Below, one piece after another: positions 24,231-32,309 of a DNA stretch of 33,711 nt. Position numbers and translations under genes: made by a program. This DNA is from Actinomycetes bacterium (GTDB taxonomy: Bacteria > Actinomycetota > Actinomycetes > Propionibacteriales > Propionibacteriaceae). Under the pieces are notes generated by a model, which was not told the origin of the DNA, did no database searches, and saw only the letters and a list, made by a program, of their open reading frames with translations. Each line of letters opens with the position of its first letter. The first letter of the stretch is position 1. The stretch is taken from contig JAEZZG010000070.1 in assembly GCA_023442485.1 (NCBI GenBank), forward strand, positions 1 through 33,711, written 5' to 3'.

Positions 24231-25604
24231 ATGGTCAAGACCAGAGTCAAGTTATTCTTCGAGATGCCCTATGACATGGCCTCTCCGTCCATGCTGAACC
24301 GCGATCTCGGTATCGACCGGCTGATCCGTCGCGGCAGTGAATACTCTTTCGTCCGAGATTTCACCCTCATTGATACCCCCGATAACCGCCTGGTTCGGGC
24401 AGGGGTGTTGTTGACGAAACGCTCGATTGGTGGTCGCAAAGACTGGTATCTCGACGCCCCGACGTGGGGGCCTTGGTTGCCGACTAAGAAGATCATCCAC
24501 GCCGAAGAACCCGACGATATCCCGACCGAGTTCCGCAATCTGGTGCGCCCCTTCCATCGTGAGACTGCCCTGGACGAATGTGCCCAGATTCACCAGGTGC
24601 GCAACGAGTATCTGATTCGTGACGCCGACGGCAACCGGCTAGCCAAGCTGCGCGATAACCGTTTCCAGGTCAAGCGCGGCCACACGGTTACCACCCAGGT
24701 CCGCGAGGTCACCTTGTGGGTGGAATCCCTCAACCAGAACCAGCGGGATTACATCGTCGCCTCCCTTGAAGCGGTGGGGGGACGTTCCGTTGACGCCTTA
24801 GCTAAGTTCGTCGATCATCTCGGCGCCCCCGCCCTGGGGACGACGGATCTGCCAGAACCCAATGAGTGGCGCAAGGACATGAAGGTCCGCGAGTATGTGT
24901 CCTGGCTCTTTTCCGTGCGGCTGCGTGAACTCATCCAGGCTGACCTGGCGGTGCGCTCGGGGTCGACCAGTGACGCGTCCGCAGTGATCCTGCAGCTACA
25001 GAATCTGTCGAACGACATCCGTGGGCTTTCCGGCATCCTCGACCCGCAATGGGCGGAGGGTTTCCGGGCGATGTTGCGGGCGATCACCGATCGCGCCCCT
25101 GGCCCTGTCGACATTGATCAGCTCGGCGAATACTACTTCGTCGCCCTGGACCGTCTGGTCAACGCGGTGTCTAGCCCCAGAATCCAAGACGACGTCAATG
25201 ACGATGCCGGTTCGGTGATGAATATCGAGCTAGAAAAAGCGGTGGCTGCCGTGATCGAGCTGGGGGATGCGATGCGTCCGATCTCCCTCGACAAGCGGTG
25301 GGGGACCCTCGAACACACCGTCTCTCGTGCCCTGGACATGACTCGGTTGACGAAACCCCTGATGGGGAAGCTGTCGAAGAAACTGGAGAAGAATCTGTCG
25401 AAACTGTCTGCCTTGCTGGGGCGCACCTTACACGTCCAGGCAGAGCCGAGTGCCGAAGAGATCGCTGAGCTCACCCCGCAGGCTGCCTACGAGTTGGGGA
25501 AGTCTTTCCAGCAGCGGAAGGACGCGGTGCGGATTGCCAGATCGGAGTTTGTGGAGCAGTGGCCGCAGCGCGCCGAGAAGCTGCGCGAAGTGAATGTGGG
25601 CTAA
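24231..25604 (+). CDS. Divergent CYTH/CHAD-like protein, function unknown
   Basis: A 457-residue soluble protein. Residues about 1-165 resemble a CYTH (triphosphate tunnel) domain: FVRDFTLIDTPDNRLVRAGVLLTKRSIGGRKDWYLDAP mirrors the YFDTPDxxLxxxGxxLRxR...WxLxxP signature, and YLIRDADGNRLAKLRDN the second half. The usual N-terminal ExExK is replaced by KTRVK, so the metal-binding glutamates are missing. Residues about 220-400 are helical, with SDASAVILQLQNLSNDIRGLSGIL at the place of a CHAD VHQxRVxxRRLRSxLxxF segment but without its His and Arg. It may thus be a catalytically dead relative of CYTH-CHAD proteins. It lies between topA and tmk-holB, and its stop is 43 bases before tmk. The domain call is tentative. 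Confidence 0.55.
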   Translation: MVKTRVKLFFEMPYDMASPSMLNRDLGIDRLIRRGSEYSFVRDFTLIDTPDNRLVRAGVLLTKRSIGGRKDWYLDAPTWGPWLPTKKIIHAEEPDDIPTEFRNLVRPFHRETALDECAQIHQVRNEYLIRDADGNRLAKLRDNRFQVKRGHTVTTQVREVTLWVESLNQNQRDYIVASLEAVGGRSVDALAKFVDHLGAPALGTTDLPEPNEWRKDMKVREYVSWLFSVRLRELIQADLAVRSGSTSDASAVILQLQNLSNDIRGLSGILDPQWAEGFRAMLRAITDRAPGPVDIDQLGEYYFVALDRLVNAVSSPRIQDDVNDDAGSVMNIELEKAVAAVIELGDAMRPISLDKRWGTLEHTVSRALDMTRLTKPLMGKLSKKLEKNLSKLSALLGRTLHVQAEPSAEEIAELTPQAAYELGKSFQQRKDAVRIARSEFVEQWPQRAEKLREVNVG

Positions 25605-25647
25605 GACTCAGGTGCGAGACGAGCTCGGACGCGGAAGGTGTAAGTGA

Positions 25648-26301
25648 ATGGGAGAGCTGCCAGGGTTCTTCATCGTGTTTGAAGGCGGTGACGGCACCGG
25701 GAAGACAACCCAGGCTGGGTTGCTGGTGGAGAAGCTGAACGAGTACGGCATCGACCCGGTGTTGACCCGTCAGCCCGGCGGGACGCCCGTGGGCGCGACG
25801 ATTCGTCAGATCCTCCTCGATCCCGCATCCGGGGACATCGACCCTCGCGCAGAAACCTTGCTTTACCTCGCTGACAAGGCACAACATGTTCAAGAGGTCA
25901 TCCTCCCCGCCTTGGCTGCAGGTAAGGTCGTGGTGTGCGATCGCTTCGTTGACTCCGTCTTGGCCTATCAGGGTGCTGGCCGGCAGCAAGAAATCAGCGA
26001 GATTGAACCCCTGGCGAGGTGGGCCACCTTTGATCTGCGTCCCGATCTAACCGTCCTTCTTGACGTCGATCCGGAGCGGGCTATGGGCAATATCGTCGAG
26101 AAGGATCGCCTCGAACAGGCAGGTTATGAACTCCACGCCCGCACGCGCCAGTATTTCCTCGAGATCGCCGCGCGCGACCCGCGAAACTATCTCGTGGTCG
26201 AGGCGCTGACGTCGAAAGCGAGTAACGCCGCGATGATTTTTGACCGGGTTCGACGACTCGGCATCCCAGGGTTACCCACTGATCGGAACGGCGATGACTG
26301 A
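25648..26301 (+). CDS. tmk: Thymidylate kinase
   Basis: Converts dTMP to dTDP. The 217-residue protein has the P-loop FEGGDGTGKTTQ (about 10-21), TRQPGGTPVGATIRQILL (the dTMP-binding DR/QP loop; most enzymes have REPGGT) and VVVCDRFVDSVLAYQGAGR. The lid region is around IVEKDRLEQAGYELHARTR. The length is standard. GGAAGGTG lies about ten bases before ATG 25648. The 3' end overlaps holB by eight bases, the usual tmk-holB arrangement of actinobacteria. Confidence 0.96.
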   Translation: MGELPGFFIVFEGGDGTGKTTQAGLLVEKLNEYGIDPVLTRQPGGTPVGATIRQILLDPASGDIDPRAETLLYLADKAQHVQEVILPALAAGKVVVCDRFVDSVLAYQGAGRQQEISEIEPLARWATFDLRPDLTVLLDVDPERAMGNIVEKDRLEQAGYELHARTRQYFLEIAARDPRNYLVVEALTSKASNAAMIFDRVRRLGIPGLPTDRNGDD

Positions 26302-27538
26302 CCGGCCCGGGTTCATCTCTGCCGCCGCTGAAGCCACCCCCATCTGGCATGACCTGGTCGGTCAGGACGAGGTGGTGGTGCGGCTCAGTAATGCCGTCGC
26401 CGGTGCCTACCCCGAAACGGGTGCGGCTGGACGGGCGATGTCGCGAGCAATGTCACATGCGTGGCTGATTACGGGGCCCGCCGGTTCGGGCCGTTCCGTC
26501 GCCGCCAAGGATTTTGCGGCTGCCTTGCAATGCGAGCATCAAGGCTGCGGGCAGTGCAACGATTGTGCAACCGCAGTTTCGGGTGCTCACCCCGACGTCA
26601 CCATCGTCAACACCGAGAAACTGTCGATCGGGATTGACGAAATCCGCGACCTGGTGGTGCGCTCCGCCTTGGCTCCCTCCCGTGGCCGCTGTCAGGTCAT
26701 CATCGTCGAGGACGCCGACCGGATCACCGTCCAAGGGGCCAACGCCTTGCTGAAGGCGATCGAGGAACCGTCCCCGAAGACGGTGTGGATGTTGTGCGCC
26801 CCGAATCCAGACGACGTGATGGTCACCATCCGTTCTCGCTGTCGGCGAATCCAACTGGTGACGCCATCTGATGCAGCCGTCGCCGAGTTGCTGGTTCGAC
26901 GTGACGGGATCGATCCGGACGCCGCCCGTGATGCAGCCCGAATCGCCCAAGGCCATATCGGGCGCGCCCGCCGTCTCGCTACCGATCCGGTGGAAAGGGA
27001 AAGGCGTGACCGCATGGTGTCGATTCCGCAGCGGTTGACGTCGGTCGGGGCTTGTTTGATGGTGGCGAATGAACTGGTCGAGGAAGCGAAGGTTGAAGCC
27101 GAGCGGGTCTGCGCGCCGCTGGACGAGAAGGAAACCGAGGAACTGAAGTCGGCCTTAGGGATCGGCGAGACGGGCCGGAGTCGTCGTCAATCCCAGCAGG
27201 ATCAGTCCGCGTTGAAGGCCCTTGCTGACGAGCAGAAGATTCGCCAAAAGAGGTTGCAGCGCGACACCTTGGATCGGGTATTGACGGAGTTGACGACGTG
27301 GTATCGAGACGTGTTGAGCCTACAACTCGGTCACGATGTGGGACGGGTGATCAACCGGGCCCACCTGGAACAGCTCGATAGCCAATCCCGGACGAGTAGT
27401 GCCGAGCAGTCGGTGACTAGAATCCAAGCCATCCTCGATACCCGAACACAACTTGGCTTGAATGTGTCTCCATTGTTAGCGATGGAGGATCTCTTGGTTC
27501 GGTTGGGGTCTACCCAGGCGGGCAGGCCCGGACATTAG
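26294..27538 (+). CDS. holB: DNA polymerase III delta-prime subunit
   Basis: Clamp-loader subunit of 414 residues. From ATG 26294 it has a degenerate P-loop GPAGSGRS (61-68, Lys replaced by Arg, as expected for the non-hydrolysing delta prime). The zinc module is C80, C85, C88, C91. QVIIVEDADRI, NALLKAIEEPSPKTVWMLCA and RSRCRRI (the SRC arginine finger) follow. The ATG overlaps the tmk end (ATGACTGA), so the proteins are translationally coupled; the open frame back to 26240 is a shadow. A hairpin terminator follows at once. Confidence 0.95.
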   Translation: MTDRPGFISAAAEATPIWHDLVGQDEVVVRLSNAVAGAYPETGAAGRAMSRAMSHAWLITGPAGSGRSVAAKDFAAALQCEHQGCGQCNDCATAVSGAHPDVTIVNTEKLSIGIDEIRDLVVRSALAPSRGRCQVIIVEDADRITVQGANALLKAIEEPSPKTVWMLCAPNPDDVMVTIRSRCRRIQLVTPSDAAVAELLVRRDGIDPDAARDAARIAQGHIGRARRLATDPVERERRDRMVSIPQRLTSVGACLMVANELVEEAKVEAERVCAPLDEKETEELKSALGIGETGRSRRQSQQDQSALKALADEQKIRQKRLQRDTLDRVLTELTTWYRDVLSLQLGHDVGRVINRAHLEQLDSQSRTSSAEQSVTRIQAILDTRTQLGLNVSPLLAMEDLLVRLGSTQAGRPGH

Positions 27539-27541
27539 TCT

Positions 27542-27583
27542 GGCCCGCACTCAACCCGAATGGGTGTATTGTGGGCCGATTTA
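27542..27583 (+). terminator. Hairpin terminator after holB
   Basis: GGCCCGCA (27542-27549) pairs with TGTGGGCC (27570-27577) with one G-T pair, and an inner ACCC-GAAT-GGGT stem sits in the loop. A short T-rich run GATTTAT follows. It begins four bases after the holB stop. Confidence 0.6.
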
Positions 27584-27735
27584 TCGTTGTCGGGCGGAGT
27601 GGCACCTTTGTTCTCTTTGATTCTCGTCTAGGCTAACTGAGGTAGATAGGCGTGATGTGCCTTGGCGAGCGGTGGCGACATTAACATTTGGTGTTCCCCG
27701 GACGCAGGTATCTCAATCAAGATGAGGAAGAAACC

Positions 27736-28641
27736 GTGACTAAGCCAGAAGATGCAGCATTCGATGCGGACGCAACCGAGGTCCACAAGATCGATGCTAT
27801 TCCCAGCGATTTCGAGAAGACTCAGACTTTCGACTCGGTAGCGGAGACCACTCAGCATGATGTCACCCACTCGAGTGCCGGTATTCCGGAGGGTCTCTAC
27901 CGCTCGAACCTTTCCGCCGATGCCGTGGCTAGCTCTGCCGAGAACCTGCAGGAGTCTGCCGGTAGTTTGGCTGACTTGGAGAGCCGCGAGGCCGACCTGC
28001 TTAGTCAACAGGAAGAGCTCAATCGTCAGATGAATGAGCTCGCCCAGCAGCGTGCAGCACAGCAGGCCAAGGCTGAAGATGAAGCCGCCGCCTTGATCGA
28101 GGCTCAGCGCGCAGCCCGGGATCGTCGCCTTGGCACGGTCCGTCCCGAGCCCCAGCCTCAGATCGTCACCGTCGAGCCGAAGCCGAAGCGCACCACCGAC
28201 AAGTTTGCCGGGTCGCTGGCGCTGTTCCTGCTGCGCGTGGTGATGGCTGGCATCATCGGTATTCGCGGCTACCAGCGGATCACCGATCTTGGCGCGACCG
28301 AGCAGCTTTTCGCGAAGTTCGTCTCGGACGGTTATGTCTCCATCCTCGCCTATGGTCTAGCCATCGGTGAACTCGTGGTTGCGGTGTTGCTGTTCTTCGG
28401 TTTCGCGACCCGCCTCGCCGGTCTCCTGGTTGCCGCCGTCGCGATCTGCTTCCTGGTCTTTGAATACTGGGGTAACTTCAACCCCTTCAACGCGCTGGGC
28501 TTCGAGGGTGAGTTGCACCTGTTGATCGCCACCGTCGGTGTGGTTCTGCTCTTCATCGGTTCGGGACGCTGGGGCATCGACGCGGGTCTGCGTCTGCGCC
28601 GTCAGCGCGCTCGCGAAGAGGGTGTCGAGGACGACGCATAG
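27736..28641 (+). CDS. DoxX-family membrane protein with long coiled-coil N terminus
   Basis: About 301 residues from GTG 27736, supported by GAGGAAG at 27724-27730; the open frame to 27688 lacks a site. Residues 1-85 are acidic and polar, and about 85-135 form a likely coiled coil (LADLESREADLLSQQEELNRQMNELAQQRAAQQAKAEDEAAALIEAQRAA). From about residue 155 comes a DoxX domain with four hydrophobic segments, including LALFLLRVVMAGIIGIRGYQRI and IGELVVAVLLFFGFATRLAGLLVAAVA. It ends in a basic then acidic tail. DoxX proteins are small four-helix membrane proteins linked to redox and thiol stress in mycobacteria. The cytoplasmic N-terminal extension is extra and suggests a partner-binding role, which is inference. 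Confidence 0.8.
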   Translation: MTKPEDAAFDADATEVHKIDAIPSDFEKTQTFDSVAETTQHDVTHSSAGIPEGLYRSNLSADAVASSAENLQESAGSLADLESREADLLSQQEELNRQMNELAQQRAAQQAKAEDEAAALIEAQRAARDRRLGTVRPEPQPQIVTVEPKPKRTTDKFAGSLALFLLRVVMAGIIGIRGYQRITDLGATEQLFAKFVSDGYVSILAYGLAIGELVVAVLLFFGFATRLAGLLVAAVAICFLVFEYWGNFNPFNALGFEGELHLLIATVGVVLLFIGSGRWGIDAGLRLRRQRAREEGVEDDA

Positions 28642-28664
28642 GCTCACCCCTGGCACCTAGATTG

Positions 28665-28693
28665 CTGGCCGTCAGATCATTCCTGGCGGCCAG
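28665..28693 (+). terminator. Possible terminator hairpin after the DoxX gene
   Basis: CTGGCCG (28665-28671) and CGGCCAG (28687-28693) form a perfect 7-bp stem with a 15-base loop, 24 bases past the stop. Only a TTT follows, seven bases on. The remaining gap to 28873 holds no gene. Confidence 0.45.
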
Positions 28694-28861
28694 AGCCGTT
28701 TAAACCAGCTCCCCGGTTACACCCTTCTAGTCTTGCCACTCCTGCCCCGGGGCTGACCTTCCGTATGGGTCTAGCTGCGCAGCCTTCGCACCGGTCTCAC
28801 CGTCCATCTTGACTAGTCAGACGCATTTGTCCCGGTCTGCTACCGCAGTTGATCTGCGATG

Positions 28862-28867
28862 TAGATT
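28862..28867 (+). promoter_or_regulatory. -10 element of a probable leaderless ricT promoter
   Basis: TAGATT ends seven bases before the A of the ATG at 28874, so transcription should begin at or beside the start codon. No Shine-Dalgarno is seen upstream of the ATG. The -35 is not clear. Confidence 0.5.
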
Positions 28868-28873
28868 AGTGCC

Positions 28874-29710
28874 ATGGCTGAGGTTGTTGCAGTGGAGTTC
28901 GCTCCCCACGGTGTGCTGCACTACCTCGACCCGGCAGGTTTCGATCTCCACGTAGGCGACCAGGTCTTGTTCCCTAGTGAGTCCGGGGGAGAGGTGTGCC
29001 GGGTGGTGTGGGTTCCAGAATCCGCCGATGTCTCCGCTGCCGCCGTTCTCCCGCGTTGCCTTGGCTTCGCCTCCGCTGCTGACCTAGCCCGGGACGCGCG
29101 CAACCGTCGCATCCGTGCTGAATCTCAACTCGTTGCTGAACGTTTGATCGCCCAACGCGGCCTCGACATGCGCGTCGTCGGCGTTGACTATGTTGACCAA
29201 TCCGACACCTTCGATCACCAGGTGGTGATCTATTTCCAGGCCCCCGGACGGGTGGATTTTCGGGCCCTACTAGGTGATCTTGCCCGGACGCTGCGTTCTC
29301 GCATTGATCTTCGCCAGATCGCTTCTCGCGACGCCGCCCGGATCATCGGCGGGGTTGGCAAGTGTGGGCGTGATCTGTGCTGCACCACTTTCCTCGACCA
29401 GATCGATCCGGTGTCGATGCGGGTTGCCCGCGCGCAGGGGCTTCCGGCTAATCCTTTGCAGATCTCTGGCCCGTGTGGCCGTCTGTTGTGTTGTCTCCAC
29501 TACGAGCAAGACGTCTACGCCGAGTTCAACCGTCAGGCCCCTCCGCTGGGGCAGCGCGTCCAGGTTGACGGCGGGATCGGCAAGGTTGTCGGTCACAGCG
29601 CCCCTAGTTCAAGCGTGGATGTGCGGATGAAATCCGGTGAGGTGGTCAGGTGTCCACTAGCCTCGGTATGCGTGGTTTCCCGCAAGCTTCGTTCTCGCCG
29701 CGACGGTTAG
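28874..29710 (+). CDS. ricT: RicT/PSP1-domain protein (YaaT-like)
   Basis: A 278-residue PSP1-domain protein. In Bacillus RicT (YaaT) works with RicA and RicF in an Fe-S-containing complex that affects RNA processing and sporulation; no such partners are seen here. The conserved motifs IIGGVGKCGRDLCC (C164, C169, C170) and SGPCGRLLCCLHYE (C201, C206, C207) are present, with DLRQIASRDAARIIGG before them. The protein commonly lies near holB and tmk in many bacteria, as here. Translation is probably leaderless. The C terminus adds a small KOW/OB-like segment (VQVDGGIGKVVG). Confidence 0.9.
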   Translation: MAEVVAVEFAPHGVLHYLDPAGFDLHVGDQVLFPSESGGEVCRVVWVPESADVSAAAVLPRCLGFASAADLARDARNRRIRAESQLVAERLIAQRGLDMRVVGVDYVDQSDTFDHQVVIYFQAPGRVDFRALLGDLARTLRSRIDLRQIASRDAARIIGGVGKCGRDLCCTTFLDQIDPVSMRVARAQGLPANPLQISGPCGRLLCCLHYEQDVYAEFNRQAPPLGQRVQVDGGIGKVVGHSAPSSSVDVRMKSGEVVRCPLASVCVVSRKLRSRRDG

Positions 29711-29835
29711 GGTGACATCTGGGCCTTGCCCGCGTCCGCCTATTGTTTCGTCGCGTCTATGCCCTAACCTAGATTTCGAGCCTGCATCCTCAACTTCTTC
29801 CCATCCCTTTCTGTCCAACAGATACGGAGTAGCTG

Positions 29836-31503
29836 ATGTCCAAATCACTCAAAGCCCTGGCCGTTGTCGTCCTCGCGCTCAGTCTGGTGACGACATCGTG
29901 CTCTTCACACTCTGAGAAGGCCGAAGGTAAGGGCTTTCAGGCGGATGTGTTGAAACCGATTCTGTCTCCCGCTCCTGCGCCGTCTTCCGAAAATGACGAC
30001 TTGATCCCCGCCGGGCCACTAGCTATCCCCGGTGATCACGAGGTCTTCGCCACTGACGGCGCTTCCCCTGACCGGAGACCCGTCACTTCCGAGCCGCAGG
30101 TCAAACCTGAGGGGTTCACCCAACCCCCGACCGGTGAGGGCATGGCTCGCTATTACCGTCAGGTTGTCGATTGGAAGCCGTGTGATGGCAGTAGTTCTAG
30201 GCTGTGCGCCACCGTCAAGGCCCCTCTGGATTGGCAGAATCTAGACGGAGAAGCGATCACCTTGTCGGTGATGAAGTCGGTTCCAGACGGTGAATCTAAG
30301 GGTGCGATTTTCGTCAATCCCGGCGGCCCAGGAGGCTCCGGTCTTGATTTCGTTTCAACCCTCGAGGATTCGTCACTGGGTGAGAGCTTCGAGATCATCG
30401 GCTGGGACCCGCGTGGTGGTGGCAAGTCAACCCCAGTGAGTTGCGGCACGGGGAAGGAGATGGAGCGGCTGTTGTCTGCCGATCATTCCCCAGACGACGA
30501 GGCAGAGTGGCAGGCTTTGGTGGATGCGGCCAAGGGTTTCGCTGATGCGTGCCGTCGTGATTCAGGAGCTTTGATCGACCATATCTCGACCCTCGATACC
30601 ATCCAGGATCTCGACATGTTGCGTCACCTGGCCGGGCAGCGTCAGCTCAACTATCTCGGGGTCTCTTACGGCACCTATATCGGGGCCCTCTACGCTGAAT
30701 TCTACCCCAAGAATGTGGGGCGGATGGTGCTTGATTCTGCGGTGAATATCACTGAGGACGATTCGATTACCCAATTCATGGGTTTCGAGCTGGCATTGAA
30801 TAACTGGGCGGAGGCGTGCGCGGCGAAGTCTGAGGGCTGTTCCGTGGGGAAGACCAAGGAAGAGATCGTCGCCAAGGTCGACTCGGTGTTGCAGGGTCTG
30901 GATGCTCAACCGCTGAAAGTGGGGGATCGCACCCTTACCCAGTCACTGGCAACGAGTGGACTTGCCTTGCTGTTCTACATGGGTGAACCGGGTTATTCCA
31001 TGATCGAGCACGCCGTCTCGGAAACGACGGCAGGCAAGGGGGAGACCTTGCTGGTGTTGTCTGATCTGATGTTTAAACGCCAGCCAGATGGTAAGTACGG
31101 CACCCTCTATCAGTCCTTCTATGCGATCGGGTGTTTAGATGCTGTGGACGAAGGGATCGCTAAGACCCGTGAAAGGTATCCGAGCCTGAAAGAGGCCTCG
31201 CCGGTGTTTGCCGGGAATATGGGTGTCGACATGGTTTGTCCGGTGTGGACAGCCAAGCCCTCTCCGCAGATCAAGATCACAGCCAAAGGGGCGGCCCCGA
31301 TTGTGGTCTTGGGTATCACCGGTGATAACGCAACCCCGGTTGAGCACTCGGAGGCGATGGCTAAACAACTTCAGTCTGGGGTTTTCGTCAAGGTCGAAGG
31401 GGCTGGCCACGGCGCCTATCTCTCCGATAACGAGTGTGCAGTAAGGACTGTCGATAATTACTTGATCAATGGAGTGATTCCGCAAGACGGCACGAAGTGC
31501 TGA
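29836..31503 (+). CDS. Secreted TAP-type alpha/beta hydrolase lipoprotein
   Basis: This 555-residue exported hydrolase belongs to the tripeptidyl-aminopeptidase (S33-like) group. The signal peptide KALAVVVLALSLVTTSC has a probable lipobox Cys at residue 22, followed by a Ser/Pro-rich linker. The alpha/beta hydrolase fold has the oxyanion segment NPGGPGGSG and nucleophile S277 in LGVSYGTY. The acid is probably D497 in GITGDNATP and the base H525 in EGAGHGAYL; the last two lie in the TAP-like C-terminal domain. The family removes short peptides from protein N termini or hydrolyses related amides and esters; the actual substrate is unknown. An alpha/beta hydrolase between holB and tRNA-Thr is common in actinobacteria as I recall. 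GGAG lies about 10 bases before ATG 29836. Confidence 0.9.
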   Translation: MSKSLKALAVVVLALSLVTTSCSSHSEKAEGKGFQADVLKPILSPAPAPSSENDDLIPAGPLAIPGDHEVFATDGASPDRRPVTSEPQVKPEGFTQPPTGEGMARYYRQVVDWKPCDGSSSRLCATVKAPLDWQNLDGEAITLSVMKSVPDGESKGAIFVNPGGPGGSGLDFVSTLEDSSLGESFEIIGWDPRGGGKSTPVSCGTGKEMERLLSADHSPDDEAEWQALVDAAKGFADACRRDSGALIDHISTLDTIQDLDMLRHLAGQRQLNYLGVSYGTYIGALYAEFYPKNVGRMVLDSAVNITEDDSITQFMGFELALNNWAEACAAKSEGCSVGKTKEEIVAKVDSVLQGLDAQPLKVGDRTLTQSLATSGLALLFYMGEPGYSMIEHAVSETTAGKGETLLVLSDLMFKRQPDGKYGTLYQSFYAIGCLDAVDEGIAKTRERYPSLKEASPVFAGNMGVDMVCPVWTAKPSPQIKITAKGAAPIVVLGITGDNATPVEHSEAMAKQLQSGVFVKVEGAGHGAYLSDNECAVRTVDNYLINGVIPQDGTKC

Positions 31504-31563
31504 TCTGGGTGTCGTCTCGTGCGGGAACTGCCTGGCAGCCCTGCCCCCGGATACCGTTGTGAG

Positions 31564-31593
31564 TTGCTTGGGCTTAGACGGTCTAGGTATTGT
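31564..31593 (+). promoter_or_regulatory. Putative tRNA-Thr promoter
   Basis: TTGCTT (31564-31569) and TATTGT (31588-31593) are 18 bases apart. The transcript would start near 31600, about ten bases before the tRNA. Both hexamers match the consensus at four positions. Confidence 0.4.
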
Positions 31594-31609
31594 TAGCTGC
31601 GTTAACTGC

Positions 31610-31685
31610 GCCACCTTAGCTCAGTCGGTAGAGCGACGCTCTCGTAAAGCGTAGGTCATGGGTTCAAGTCCCATAGGTGGCTCCA
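31610..31685 (+). tRNA. tRNA-Thr (anticodon CGT)
   Basis: The acceptor stem GCCACCT pairs with AGGTGGC. The D loop has AGCTCAGTCGGTAGAGC. The anticodon stem ACGCT/AGCGT holds the loop CTCGTAA with anticodon CGT, which reads ACG. The T arm is TGGGTTCAAGTCCCA. The discriminator is T and the CCA is encoded. The 76-base molecule is complete. tRNA 3' ends are common integration sites, and the DNA just beyond has an accessory look. Confidence 0.97.
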
Positions 31686-31706
31686 CTTAGACGCCCATTT
31701 TGATAC

Positions 31707-31749
31707 AACGCCCGGGAATGCCGGATAGCGGATCAAGACGGGTGTTTTT
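31707..31749 (+). terminator. Terminator after tRNA-Thr
   Basis: AACGCCCG (31707-31714) pairs with CGGGTGTT (31739-31746) with one G-T pair, followed by TTT and a further T-rich stretch. The loop holds a small CCG/CGG stem. The location 22 bases after the tRNA fits a tRNA terminator. Confidence 0.55.
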
Positions 31750-32309
31750 GCTTGTTTTCGCGGGTTTTGGGTGACCTGTGTTGGCTGAATGTTGGCGTGT
31801 GCCAGTTCTCAGATGATCGCGACTAAACGATTCTTCTGATTTCTATGCGCGTTGAGGAACGGGAGGGCGTGAGTCGTCCAAAAGTGTGGCCTGCCGTGGG
31901 AAGATGTATGCGAGTAGGTTACTAAGACGATTGTACGACCCCTTCGGACTTTTTCGGTAATGATGTCAGTAACAGAAGCTGTGCATCGGAACGATCGGTT
32001 ATTTTGCCTGCGACCCCTTCTTATCTGTCTGTAGCTGTGTAGCGGAAGGCGTGCGACTGTTTCATCAGGATCTGCCCACACGAATACAGCGCCTTGTGCC
32101 GCATCGTGCTGAGTTCTGTCACCACCCGACCGCCAGAAGCGGGGGCGAACAGGAACGGATATGAACCATCAATCAGGTGATCGGCAGTGCTGCGGATGGT
32201 GTCATCACGCGACAATTTAGGAAACCCGTGAGCAGATTTCGACGAGTAGTTGCAAAGCAGTTGTAAGGCAGTTAGAATATAGTCAGCATTCGGTCGAGAA
32301 AGGAAGAAA
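31750..32309. other. Gene-poor stretch downstream of tRNA-Thr
   Basis: I see no convincing gene on either strand in these 560 bases. The frames present (such as 31809-32081 on the minus strand, and the minus-strand frame that starts inside the next gene) have no start signal and resemble no family I know. Base composition is more AT-rich than in the core genes. It could be remnant DNA from an integrated element; no second copy of the tRNA 3' end is visible here. The far end carries the promoter and repeats at 32248-32278. Confidence 0.5.
32248..32278 (+). promoter_or_regulatory. Promoter with tandem 11-bp repeats
   Basis: TTGCAA (32250-32255) and TAGAAT (32273-32278) are exactly 17 bases apart, a good sigma-A promoter. 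Two direct repeats, AGTTGCAAAGC (32248-32258) and AGTTGTAAGGC (32259-32269), cover the -35 and the spacer, and a third partial AGTT follows at 32270. Such repeats could bind a regulator that silences the gene until needed. ATG 32310 follows 32 bases later. Confidence 0.6.

Noticed and set aside
31809..32081. 90-codon minus-strand frame after the tRNA
   Set aside because: No Shine-Dalgarno, an unusual Arg/His/Ser-rich composition and no recognisable motif.
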